Of a DNA stretch of 64,000 bases, positions 35,181 through 42,555 are shown piece by piece. Positions within the stretch are counted from its first letter, which is position 1; each line of letters opens with the position of its first letter. This DNA comes from Lysinibacillus xylanilyticus (lineage in GTDB: Bacteria > Bacillota > Bacilli > Bacillales_A > Planococcaceae), in assembly GCF_001183605.1 (NCBI RefSeq), contig NZ_LFXJ01000005.1, forward strand, positions 1,583,003 to 1,647,002, given 5' to 3'. Both the position numbers and the translations under genes were made by a program. The notes below the pieces were generated by a model. The model made no database searches, was not told the DNA's origin, and saw only the letters and a list, made by a program, of their open reading frames with translations.

Positions 35181-36285
35181 TACTAATACCTCCATTTTCT
35201 TTAAGACTAAATTCTTTACTTTCACGCTCATACAGCCATACAGCTAATACTATACTAATTATTCCGGCCGTAAGCTTCGATATTATAAATGCGCCTATCA
35301 TTTCTGGTGCTACTCCTGACACAAAACCAAGTTGACCACCAAATACAAAAGCTCCACTTACTCCAAAGGCAGTACATACCACTTTTCCTTTAGGATTCAT
35401 TTCCTTAAATGTTCCAAATATCAACAAATTACTAGCTAAGCTTCCTAGTATGCCTGCTACTGAGGCTGAATTAATTCCAAACTTCTCCCCTATTTTTTCA
35501 AAAATATTTTTAAAAATTCGATTAATAAGTGCTAGCATGGGATATGCTCCACCTAAAACAAGTGCAACCTTGACTACTATAACAGTAGATTCAGAAAGTG
35601 GTGCTAATCCTGAGACAAGCCTTACACCAAATATCACATTTATACCTTGTAAAAGTAATCCAACAGTACTCAAACTCACTATGAGCTTTCCAAATACATT
35701 AAAAACTTTTATAAAAACATGAGGAACTTTTAATAATCCTGCCCCTAAAATAATGGAGAAAAAAAATATCGGGACCAGATTCAAAGCTAATATATTGATA
35801 TTTATTTTTTGCCATAATCCTGCTGCCAGACATCCTATTGGTATAGTAATAATTCCAACCAATACACCTTTAGAAAAATATTTTTCATCCTCTTTAGAAA
35901 GCATCCCTAATGCGACAGGTATTGAAAAACTGATTGTGGCTCCTAAAGTAGATGCAATGATAATTCCTGAAAATGCCCCCATTTCTTCAGACAATGCTAG
36001 CTTATTAGCCATTTGGTAGCCACCCATATCTACAGCTAAAAATGCTGCCGGAACTATAGAGGGATCTAGATGAAAAACTCTACAGATTGGAATAATCGCA
36101 GCAGATAAAAAATTTGTAAATATGGGAACTAAAGAAATTATTCCTATCATACCAAGCCCTAAAGTCCCCATGGTCTTTATGCCTTCCTCAAATTTCCCAC
36201 CCAGCTTCAAATGATTTCCGGTAATATAATCAATAGCTCCAATTACAAAAAAAGAACCAATTAGATATAGTATCAATTTATCCAT
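35104..36285 (-). CDS. EutH-family transporter
   Basis: The ~393-residue protein has about ten membrane segments and matches EutH, the ethanolamine-utilisation permease (YLIGSFFVIGAIDYITGNHL; DPSIVPAAFLAVDMGGYQMA; GVSGAFVFGGQLGFVSG). No other eut genes (ammonia-lyase, microcompartment shell) are present; instead an XRE-cupin regulator lies upstream and an M24 peptidase overlaps downstream, so the substrate may be another amine or peptide. ATG at 36285. The hydrophilic C-terminus is long for the family. Confidence 0.88.
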   Translation of the reverse strand: MDKLILYLIGSFFVIGAIDYITGNHLKLGGKFEEGIKTMGTLGLGMIGIISLVPIFTNFLSAAIIPICRVFHLDPSIVPAAFLAVDMGGYQMANKLALSEEMGAFSGIIIASTLGATISFSIPVALGMLSKEDEKYFSKGVLVGIITIPIGCLAAGLWQKININILALNLVPIFFFSIILGAGLLKVPHVFIKVFNVFGKLIVSLSTVGLLLQGINVIFGVRLVSGLAPLSESTVIVVKVALVLGGAYPMLALINRIFKNIFEKIGEKFGINSASVAGILGSLASNLLIFGTFKEMNPKGKVVCTAFGVSGAFVFGGQLGFVSGVAPEMIGAFIISKLTAGIISIVLAVWLYERESKEFSLKENGGISNEYQGRKVKTANERKSNGCLYNSQL

Positions 36286-36325
36286 TGTTTTTATCACTTT
36301 CTAATTACTTTGTATAATGTCTTCA

Positions 36326-36907
36326 CTAGTCAGCATCTGTATTATCAAATCCTCTATTGTACATATAATTAGGCGTATTAACAGCTATAAGCTTGACCTT
36401 TTTATTAGTGTAATTTGCCCAATTATGTGCAATACTTGATTCCATATGAACGCTGTCACCAGGATATACTTCATACCTCTTATCATTTATGTAAATTGTT
36501 AATATACCCTCTAAAACATAAATGAACTCTTCTCCCTCATGTTTATAGGATAATATTTCTTCATCTTTCTTTTGAGGAAGAATTTCTATAAGCCTTGGAA
36601 CAAGTTGTTTATTTTCCAGATCTGTACTTAAACTATACTTAATAAAACCTCCTTCTACTGAATCCATTAGTTCTTGTTCAAAACTTTTCAGAATCATATC
36701 TTTCCTTTTACGTGGGTAATCGAAAAAATGTGTTAAATGCACCCCCAAAGCTTCAGCTAGTTTTTCAAGTGAATCAACTGCTATGGTAGTAAGTCCCCTT
36801 TCTAATTGGGAAATAAAACCAACAGATAGTTCACTTTTTTCACTTAACTCTTTCAAAGTAATACCTTTTTCAGTCCTCAATTTCTTTATTTCCATTCCAA
36901 TATTCAT
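36326..36907 (-). CDS. XRE-family regulator with cupin domain
   Basis: The ~193-residue protein joins an XRE helix-turn-helix (MEIKKLRTEKGITLKELSEK, ELSVGFISQLERG) to a C-terminal cupin (YKHEGEEFIYVLEGILTIYI, YPGDSVHMESSIAHNWANYT), which should bind a small ligand. Such regulators control polyamine, amino-acid or amine catabolism. GGAGGTGAAGTG precedes ATG at 36907. Inverted repeats upstream (36922-36937, 36984-36997) are likely operators. EutH and the peptidase follow in the same direction. Confidence 0.92.
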   Translation of the reverse strand: MNIGMEIKKLRTEKGITLKELSEKSELSVGFISQLERGLTTIAVDSLEKLAEALGVHLTHFFDYPRKRKDMILKSFEQELMDSVEGGFIKYSLSTDLENKQLVPRLIEILPQKKDEEILSYKHEGEEFIYVLEGILTIYINDKRYEVYPGDSVHMESSIAHNWANYTNKKVKLIAVNTPNYMYNRGFDNTDAD

Positions 36908-36921
36908 CACTTCACCTCCAA

Positions 36922-36997
36922 TTTCATTATTATGAAAAATATAATACATATTATAGCAATAAACAATATTTGATGAAAAAAAATTCATATTAATGAA
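36922..36997 (-). promoter_or_regulatory. Two inverted repeats upstream of the XRE-cupin gene
   Basis: TTTCATTATTATGAAA (36922-36937) and TTCATATTAATGAA (36984-36997) are both TTCAT/ATGAA palindromes with 4-base centres; a TATAAT box lies between them on the minus strand. They are candidate operators for autoregulation. Confidence 0.6.
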
Positions 36998-37060
36998 AAT
37001 ATTTTTAACATTATCTTATATTCTCTCAAGGAAAGTCCGCATAATTACACCCTATATCAC

Positions 37061-37093
37061 AAAAAAGACGCATGATCTATTAGATCTATGCGC
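37061..37093 (-). terminator. Minus-strand hairpin terminator
   Basis: On the minus strand GCGCAT ... ATGCGTC with AGATCT/GATC inside forms a stem followed by TTTTTT. The closest minus gene upstream ends at 37490. Confidence 0.6.
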
Positions 37094-37195
37094 CTACATT
37101 GATAAATAAAAAATATGTAAAAGTATTATCTTATTGTACCTCGCTCAACTAAAGTACCCATAGCTCGCTGGAAAGTAAAGTTTCAGTCTGCCTAC

Positions 37196-37275
37196 AATTT
37201 GATCAACTGACCTCCATCTTCTGATTAGGTTATGATTTTTTCGAGGTATATCTTTTAAACGAGGCAAAAATTTTA
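37196..37275 (+). pseudogene. Decayed copy of part of the gene at 27919
   Basis: About 80 bases match 28382-28463: FDQ-TSIF then a stop where the intact gene has Trp, then LGYDF. The identity drops off at both ends. This is the only recognisable relic in the stretch 36908-37489 apart from the palindromic repeat at 37347. Confidence 0.6.
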
Positions 37276-37346
37276 AAAATCAAAACCATTTTCTAAATTT
37301 AATTTACTCAAATAAAAATTATTTGAATATGATTCCTTTTAAAAAT

Positions 37347-37397
37347 AACCTCACTTACTTGTGATAAGGTTCATCGTAATGTATCTAAATGAGATTT
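37347..37397. repeat. Dispersed palindromic repeat, copy 5
   Basis: AACCTCACTTACTTGTGATA, then TCATCGTAATGTATCTAAAT and GAGATTT. The arms CTCACTTA and TAAATGAG still pair (one wobble) though they differ from copies 2 and 3, as expected for a conserved hairpin. Confidence 0.7.
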
Positions 37398-37489
37398 GCA
37401 TTGAATATTGCTTTAATTGTAATGCTCATTTCCACCTCTCTAATTTGTGAAAGTTTTTTACAAACATTACTGCAAAAAACTTAAAGTCT

Positions 37490-38017
37490 TTACGATGAAG
37501 GCTGAAGATAGTTTGTATTGATATAATTGAAAGTCCGAACTAACATCTTTTCATCTGAATCTTCATCAGCATTTTTATAAAGTTTCACACCTTCTCGTTC
37601 TCCATTGAAGTTTCTGAATCCCTCAACATAAGCTACATTGCCATCTTTAGAGTTTTCTATCGTCATATTCTTATTAGTAAAGGCAAACATCTGGAAATCC
37701 TTCATCCCAAAAAAGAATACTGGATAATCAACTTTCTCATAAAAATCGACATATTTAACGTCATCAGCTTCAACAAAGGCTTCCCTTGTAACGATTAATG
37801 CATCAAATTTTTTATTATCTTTACTGATTTTTCCCAACTCTACATACTCATATTGAACATTACCTACATCAGGCAAAAGAGAACTCCCTACTACACCGAT
37901 TTTTAAAATTTCTCCTTGGTATTCATCTTCTATTAAATTTTCATCTCTATCATTAGAAATATTATTGCATCCGCATAATAAAATAATAATAGTTAAAAGT
38001 AATATGCCCTTTTTCAA
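37490..38017 (-). CDS. Lipoprotein of unknown function
   Basis: The 175-residue protein has a signal MKKGILLLTIIILL with lipobox LCGC and an acidic, soluble body (LKIGVVGSSLLPDVGNVQYE, KKFDALIVTREAF). I do not recognise the family. TTG start; GGAG lies 8 bases upstream. The start overlaps the stop of the HEAT-like gene by four bases (TTGA), so the two are translationally coupled. Confidence 0.8.
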   Translation of the reverse strand: MKKGILLLTIIILLCGCNNISNDRDENLIEDEYQGEILKIGVVGSSLLPDVGNVQYEYVELGKISKDNKKFDALIVTREAFVEADDVKYVDFYEKVDYPVFFFGMKDFQMFAFTNKNMTIENSKDGNVAYVEGFRNFNGEREGVKLYKNADEDSDEKMLVRTFNYINTNYLQPSS

Positions 38018-38646
38018 TGTAATTCTCCTAATGTTTTATAAATCTTTTTGACTCTTTTTAATTGTGGTGCTGTTAGGTATTTTTCTCTTTTTCGTAACAC
38101 ATTCAATAATTCCTCTTTATTTTCATCTGTTACGGCTAAAAGCGTACTTTCCGAGTGCTGTGGAATTTCCTTTGGTCTGCAATTCTCAAGGTGATGGAGT
38201 AACATTGGAAAAATCACATCATTGTTTTCCTTACTGACAGCTGCTAGCTTCGCAAGAGTTAGGACACCTTTATCAATTGTAATAACTGAACCAACTTTCA
38301 TAGCACTTTTTAATATGTCAAGATGAGCCATAATGGTTTCTGATGCTCCCTCGGCAATCGTTGCTAATGCCGTCATTCCGCCCCAGACCATACGATTATT
38401 ACGGCTTTTTAGCAACTCTATAAAAGTCAGGACATACTTACTTATGAGTTCTGGTTTAACTTGCCCAATTTCGTACGCTACTTTAATACAATCGTATTGA
38501 ATCTTTTTATCTTTGCAAGTCAGGTTTTCAATTATTTCTTCTATGCCCGTATAATTTTCTTCATTAGCTAATTTATGTGCCAGCTCAATATTTGGCTCTT
38601 CATCATTTCGACTTAGTTGAGAAGCAAACAGGTTCACAACTGACAT
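38014..38646 (-). CDS. HEAT/ARM-like alpha-helical repeat protein
   Basis: The 210-residue protein is all-helical, with repeated pairs of helices ~40 residues long (e.g. KKIQYDCIKVAYEIGQVKPE, NNRMVWGGMTALATIAEGAS, KGVLTLAKLAAVSKEN), as in HEAT/ARM repeats. It has no signal peptide and should be a cytoplasmic binding scaffold. Function unknown. It is coupled to the lipoprotein downstream, an unexplained pairing. Confidence 0.75.
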   Translation of the reverse strand: MSVVNLFASQLSRNDEEPNIELAHKLANEENYTGIEEIIENLTCKDKKIQYDCIKVAYEIGQVKPELISKYVLTFIELLKSRNNRMVWGGMTALATIAEGASETIMAHLDILKSAMKVGSVITIDKGVLTLAKLAAVSKENNDVIFPMLLHHLENCRPKEIPQHSESTLLAVTDENKEELLNVLRKREKYLTAPQLKRVKKIYKTLGELH

Positions 38647-38673
38647 GATTATCCCTCATTTATTTAATTTATT

Positions 38674-38865
38674 TTATGTATATACATTATCACATTTAAC
38701 CCTTAACAAATCTGTTAACGAAATAAATTTAACCTCTTCATTTTTACAAATACTAATTATGTTACTTATTCTATTTGAATGGTTTGCTTCTGTTGATAAA
38801 ACTAGACTTTTCACTGTCTTTTTTCCATTAAACCTAAGAACATACTTTAGATAAGGTATCTTCAT
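38674..38865 (-). CDS. Possible small basic protein
   Basis: A 63-residue basic frame (IPYLKYVLRFNGKKTVKSLV ...) with no family and no ribosome site before its ATG. The composition is protein-like, but the overlapping plus-strand frame shows that the region could be non-coding. It lies in the stretch 38647-39015 where nothing else is visible. Confidence 0.25.
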   Translation of the reverse strand: MKIPYLKYVLRFNGKKTVKSLVLSTEANHSNRISNIISICKNEEVKFISLTDLLRVKCDNVYT

Positions 38866-39015
38866 CTAGGAGATAGTATCGTTTAATATTAGCAATATTA
38901 TTGCAATATAATTGACATAGCCGTAAACGAATTAACATCTCCTTGTTCTTTTTCTCAGAAAAATCTATGTTACGATTATTTTAAATTAGCAACCAAGAAC
39001 ATGGAGGATAAAAAA

Positions 39016-39972
39016 ATGCTTAAAAAAATTATATCAATTGTACCAGTTGCAATGCTCTCGGTAACTTTTAGTGCTAATGCTCAAGCTGCTACGATTACCG
39101 TACAAAAAGGAGATACCCTTTGGGATCTATCACGTGCAAATAATACATCTGTAGAAAATATCCAAACGTTGAATCATCTTACTACCGACCTTATTCACCC
39201 CGGGGATGTCCTAACCATTGCACAGCAAAAACAATATACCGTTAAACAAGGTGATACATTATGGGACATAGCCCTAGATCATCAAGTAACAGTTTCGCAA
39301 ATTAAAGAATGGAACCAATTACAGACTGATTTCATTCATCCAGGTTTAAAATTATTCATCTTTGATGGTTTGAAAACTAGTAATACGGCTGTAACTGAAA
39401 AACCAATAATGCCTGCAGCAAATGAATCAAAGGGAACTACAACTTCAGCTGCCGCACCATCAACAAATAAAACAGCTTCAAAGGATCATACACCTGAAGC
39501 AACTGCTCCATCAACAAGTAAGACTGCTGCAAAGGTTCATACACCTGAAGCAACTGCTCCATCGACAAGTAATACCGCTTCAAAGGTTCATACACCTGAA
39601 GCAACCGCTCCATCAACAAGTAAGACTGCTGCAAAGGTTCATACACCTGAAGCAACCGCTCCATCAACAAGTAAGACTGCTGCAAAGGAGATTACAGTGG
39701 AAGCTTCAGCCTATACGGCTTCATGTGAGGGATGTACCGGTATTACCGCTACTGGAATCAACCTTAAAACAAACCCAAATGCAAAGGTCATCTCAGTTGA
39801 CCCAGCTATCATTCCACTTGGTAGTAAAGTTTATGTAGAAGGCTATGGTGAAGCGATCGCAGGAGATACTGGCGGAGCCATTAAAGGGAATCGAATCGAT
39901 GTCTTTATTCCTTCTCAACAGGATGCAATCAATTTTGGAGTAAAAAAATTAAAGGTCACAATATTAAACTAA
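39016..39972 (+). CDS. Secreted LysM-3D cell-wall protein (YocH-like)
   Basis: A 318-residue secreted protein: signal peptide ending in ANAQA, two LysM modules (ITVQKGDTLWDLSRANNTSV and YTVKQGDTLWDIALDHQVTV), a Thr/Ser/Ala-rich linker of five near-identical 17-residue repeats, and a C-terminal 3D domain with the three aspartates of lytic transglycosylase-like cores (VISVDPAIIPLGS, IAGDTGG, NRIDVF). Bacillus YocH is a cell-wall hydrolase. ATG at 39016 has GGAGG 8 bases upstream. A terminator follows. Confidence 0.92.
   Translation: MLKKIISIVPVAMLSVTFSANAQAATITVQKGDTLWDLSRANNTSVENIQTLNHLTTDLIHPGDVLTIAQQKQYTVKQGDTLWDIALDHQVTVSQIKEWNQLQTDFIHPGLKLFIFDGLKTSNTAVTEKPIMPAANESKGTTTSAAAPSTNKTASKDHTPEATAPSTSKTAAKVHTPEATAPSTSNTASKVHTPEATAPSTSKTAAKVHTPEATAPSTSKTAAKEITVEASAYTASCEGCTGITATGINLKTNPNAKVISVDPAIIPLGSKVYVEGYGEAIAGDTGGAIKGNRIDVFIPSQQDAINFGVKKLKVTILN
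39439..39693 (+). repeat. Tandem 51-bp repeats in the LysM-3D linker
   Basis: Five units of 51 bases encode APSTSKTAAKVHTPEAT with small changes (unit 1 and unit 5 are the most divergent). The inner units are nearly identical in DNA, so the copy number should be able to change. Confidence 0.85.
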
Positions 39973-40036
39973 TATATCTATTTCAGCCTATCCTTAGGAT
40001 TTCTATACATGTACAAAAAGATGACTTAAAACCTTA

Positions 40037-40085
40037 TAATAAGCAAAAAAAAGAACCAGATTGGGTTCTTTTTTGCTTATTTTTT
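40037..40085 (+). terminator. Terminator of the LysM-3D gene
   Basis: AATAAGCAAAAAA ... TTTTTTGCTTATT with AGAACC/GGGTTCT inside, followed by TTTTT. Confidence 0.85.
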
Positions 40086-40158
40086 CAGCCTTTCCAATCT
40101 AACGAGCCAAGGAAACTCCTTGCAGCATAGTAGATTCTGCTCCATTGTGGAACATAAC

Positions 40159-40653
40159 TCAACCTCTGTCTCTTGCCCTCTGTGTATCTCTTATATTCTT
40201 TTGAACCGTTATAGCTGCAAATAAACTAAGGACAAATGCCATACTAAAAAATCCTTTTTCGCTTAAAATAATACTTCCTGCATTGTATAAACCGATGGCC
40301 ATTAATGCAATAGATACAATAAGTGCGAACCAACTAATGCCATAATAAATATTAGTAACAGGTATTCCCTCATCTTTATCTCTAACTGCCTTTTGTAAAG
40401 ATATCGCCGAATAAAGTCCGAATACTAAAACTGCAAAGTAAAATCCTTTTTCGTTCAATTGCATAGTTGCGTTAAACAAACCTATAAGATAAGACGCAAC
40501 ACCTACTAATAGAGCTGCCCACGAAGCCCCTTTGAAGGCTGAAGTCGGTTCTCCTTCTTTCCTTTCTTCTTTCCTGTCTACTTTCCTTTCTTCTTTCACT
40601 TTTAAATCATTTCGTTTTTCTTCATCCAATAAAACTTCATTATCATTGGACAT
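40159..40653 (-). CDS. YiaA/YiaB two-helix-domain membrane protein
   Basis: A charged N-terminus of ~40 residues ([14 protein letters not shown]) precedes two copies of the YiaAB module, each of two membrane helices ([20 protein letters not shown], then [20 protein letters not shown]; and [20 protein letters not shown] with its partner). Function unknown. ATG follows GGAGGCGAAAAATTGA. It is monocistronic. Confidence 0.87.
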   Translation of the reverse strand: MSNDNEVLLDEEKRNDLKVKEERKVDRKEERKEGEPTSAFKGASWAALLVGVASYLIGLFNATMQLNEKGFYFAVLVFGLYSAISLQKAVRDKDEGIPVTNIYYGISWFALIVSIALMAIGLYNAGSIILSEKGFFSMAFVLSLFAAITVQKNIRDTQRARDRG

Positions 40654-40894
40654 TCAATTTTTCGCCTCCAACTTTTAATCTAATAAAAATGGAGCACCAG
40701 AGTCACTATAGTGCACCTTCTTTGCAAAACTAACCTGTCAATAAGTTGAACGATAAATAAAGATCTTCGTTATTAAAGTATATGCTCATTAGCATGAATA
40801 ACATAACTTCACAACCATTAGGTTTCCGCGGTCTATTATGCCTCGTCCGGAATCGTCTTTGCGCTTAGGCCTGCATGAGATATGAGTGTAAATC

Positions 40895-41251
40895 TTAAAT
40901 AAGTTGTACTAACTCTGGATTTAATACAACTTTATGATACCTCCAACAATCAGAGTATTCTGTACCAATTTCGTGGTCATTCAAGCAAACCCTGTTCATT
41001 CCATCACAGCCGTCAAGACCACAACAACCATTTAACCTACTGCTATCTGAATGCCGGTTTGAATTAATTAAATCCTTGATGTTGATAATGATAGAACTTT
41101 TTAATAATTCGTAAGCTGTTTCCTGTTGAATTAAATAAAAGCCTCTAGGAATATAATCTTGACCATCGTTTTCATTAATCAAATTCAGGTCTTTTAATTC
41201 CGCCAATGGTTCAGAAATTTCTAAATTACATGCTTTACAAATCAGTTTCAA
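40895..41251 (-). CDS. Cysteine-rich hypothetical protein
   Basis: Starting at TTG 41251 (AAAGGAGG upstream) the ~118-residue protein begins LKLICKACNLEISEPLAELK and carries CxxC (CKAC) plus a CCGLDGCDGMNRVC cluster, likely metal-binding. A longer frame from 41335 would include the neighbouring repeat. Family not recognised. It lies between the YiaAB gene and the border repeat. Confidence 0.65.
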   Translation of the reverse strand: MKLICKACNLEISEPLAELKDLNLINENDGQDYIPRGFYLIQQETAYELLKSSIIINIKDLINSNRHSDSSRLNGCCGLDGCDGMNRVCLNDHEIGTEYSDCWRYHKVVLNPELVQLI

Positions 41252-41317
41252 CTTATCATTTCCTCCTTTTATATGAATATGTGTTCCAGTCAATGCTAAA
41301 ATCGGTTTCACCTTAAC

Positions 41318-41438
41318 CATCCATGTGAATAGCAAAACTAGCGCTACACAACAGACAATAAAAGATTATTACGTTCTTTCATGAGAGAAAAAGAGCTGAC
41401 TATGCAACTCAATGATCTTTAATCAACGCACCCTTTAG
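41318..41438 (-). repeat. Border repeat copy G: hairpin module plus terminator
   Basis: The ~70-bp hairpin module (GATTATTACGTTCTTTCATGAG) is followed by GAGCTG/CAACTC (41393-41410) with an A-run before it, and by CGCACCCTTTAG (border variant, TTTAG 41434-41438). It matches the copies at 0-2.3 kb, 39 kb away, and ends the APH-like gene at 41452. The other border, GTTAG 42396-42400, lies on the far side of that gene. Confidence 0.8.
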
Positions 41439-41451
41439 TTGGACATGTAAT

Positions 41452-42327
41452 CTATCTATAATCTTTTAGTCCACTTTCAAAAGCCTGTCTATCGTCATTC
41501 TCAATCCCGTGCAAGGTTTCTTGTAAAGCAAATGTACTTTTATAAAAATTAACTCGTTCAGATATTTCATTACCGTTAGGATATAGGTTAATACACATTT
41601 CAAAAAATTCTTCACCATAGCTAGAGAGTATGCCAGCAAAGTCATATGCTGGATCTCCTAAACCAGAACCACCGAAATCTATTATCCCTGAAATCATACT
41701 TGTTTCTGGATTCCACAAAATGTTAGATGCTCCGAAATCTCCGTGTATAAGTGTTATATCTAAATTTGAGAATGCTTTCCCTTTTAAGAACGTTTCAAAG
41801 GATTGTGATATTTCCTTTTGAGCGTCTTTTCTGATAAAAGGAAATAATGTATTTTGAATCTTATCATACAGGTTATACATCTCTTCACTAGGATTACGTA
41901 CCTTTAGTTTCAAATCTCGACTTGCTTTTTCTCCTGAAATTGAATGGAGTTCTACAAGAAAAGAAACAAGTTGATTTGCCAACCTCTTCACCAATTCAAC
42001 ACTCTTAACATTGGTTAAACTTTCCTTCCACAAAGGAACACCATCTATAAGTTTATAGCCAGTGAAGACCTTACCTGGTTCTACCTCTTCAAAAGACTGA
42101 TAAATCGGATTCGGAATAGGAGTGGAAACGATCCCTTTAATATATTTCAAAATTTCCGTCTCTCTTCTTAATTGAATGATGCCATTTTTATATTTTGGAA
42201 ATCTAAAAACCAAAGATTTGTTAACAATTAACACATCATTATTCTGTCCAATTTCATTAAGATAAAAGTCTTCAATGGAAAGGTCAGAATAACAGGATTG
42301 AATGTTTTCAATAAAGTTATTATTCAT
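41452..42327 (-). CDS. Aminoglycoside-phosphotransferase-family kinase
   Basis: The 291-residue protein has the APH/choline-kinase catalytic loop LIHGDFGASNILWNPE, the DFG-like IIDFGGSGLGDPAYDFA, and an N-terminal lobe with VLIVNKSLVFRFPKY. It is most like APH(2'')-type enzymes, which phosphorylate aminoglycosides using nucleoside triphosphate, but many relatives act on other substrates. It lies alone between borders of the dispersed repeat. Resistance is not demonstrated by the sequence. Confidence 0.88.
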   Translation of the reverse strand: MNNNFIENIQSCYSDLSIEDFYLNEIGQNNDVLIVNKSLVFRFPKYKNGIIQLRRETEILKYIKGIVSTPIPNPIYQSFEEVEPGKVFTGYKLIDGVPLWKESLTNVKSVELVKRLANQLVSFLVELHSISGEKASRDLKLKVRNPSEEMYNLYDKIQNTLFPFIRKDAQKEISQSFETFLKGKAFSNLDITLIHGDFGASNILWNPETSMISGIIDFGGSGLGDPAYDFAGILSSYGEEFFEMCINLYPNGNEISERVNFYKSTFALQETLHGIENDDRQAFESGLKDYR

Positions 42328-42452
42328 TTAGAAATACCCCTTTGGTCTCTTTCAATTGTTTTGATTCCTAAACTCTTGTTGAACTATCCTGCGCAGTTAG
42401 TTTAACTACATTTCTTCACAAAATTCAAATTCATTTTAACATAAATATCCAA

Positions 42453-42489
42453 TAAAAAAATCACCTCTAAGGAACGAGGTGATTTTTAT
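42453..42489. terminator. Bidirectional terminator
   Basis: AAAATCACCTC pairs with GAGGTGATTTT; A-run before and T-run after. It lies between the ABC exporter's end and the APH-like gene's start, both on the minus strand. Confidence 0.8.
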
Positions 42490-42555
42490 CAATCTTACTT
42501 ATTTAAGAAGCTACACACTGCCCTAGTAGCCAAAAGCAAATAATGGTATTCAATT

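Noticed and set aside
39437..39685. Minus-strand frame of repeated YLLMERLLQVYEPL units
   Set aside because: It is the reverse reading of the 51-bp linker repeats of the LysM-3D gene, so its regularity is inherited.
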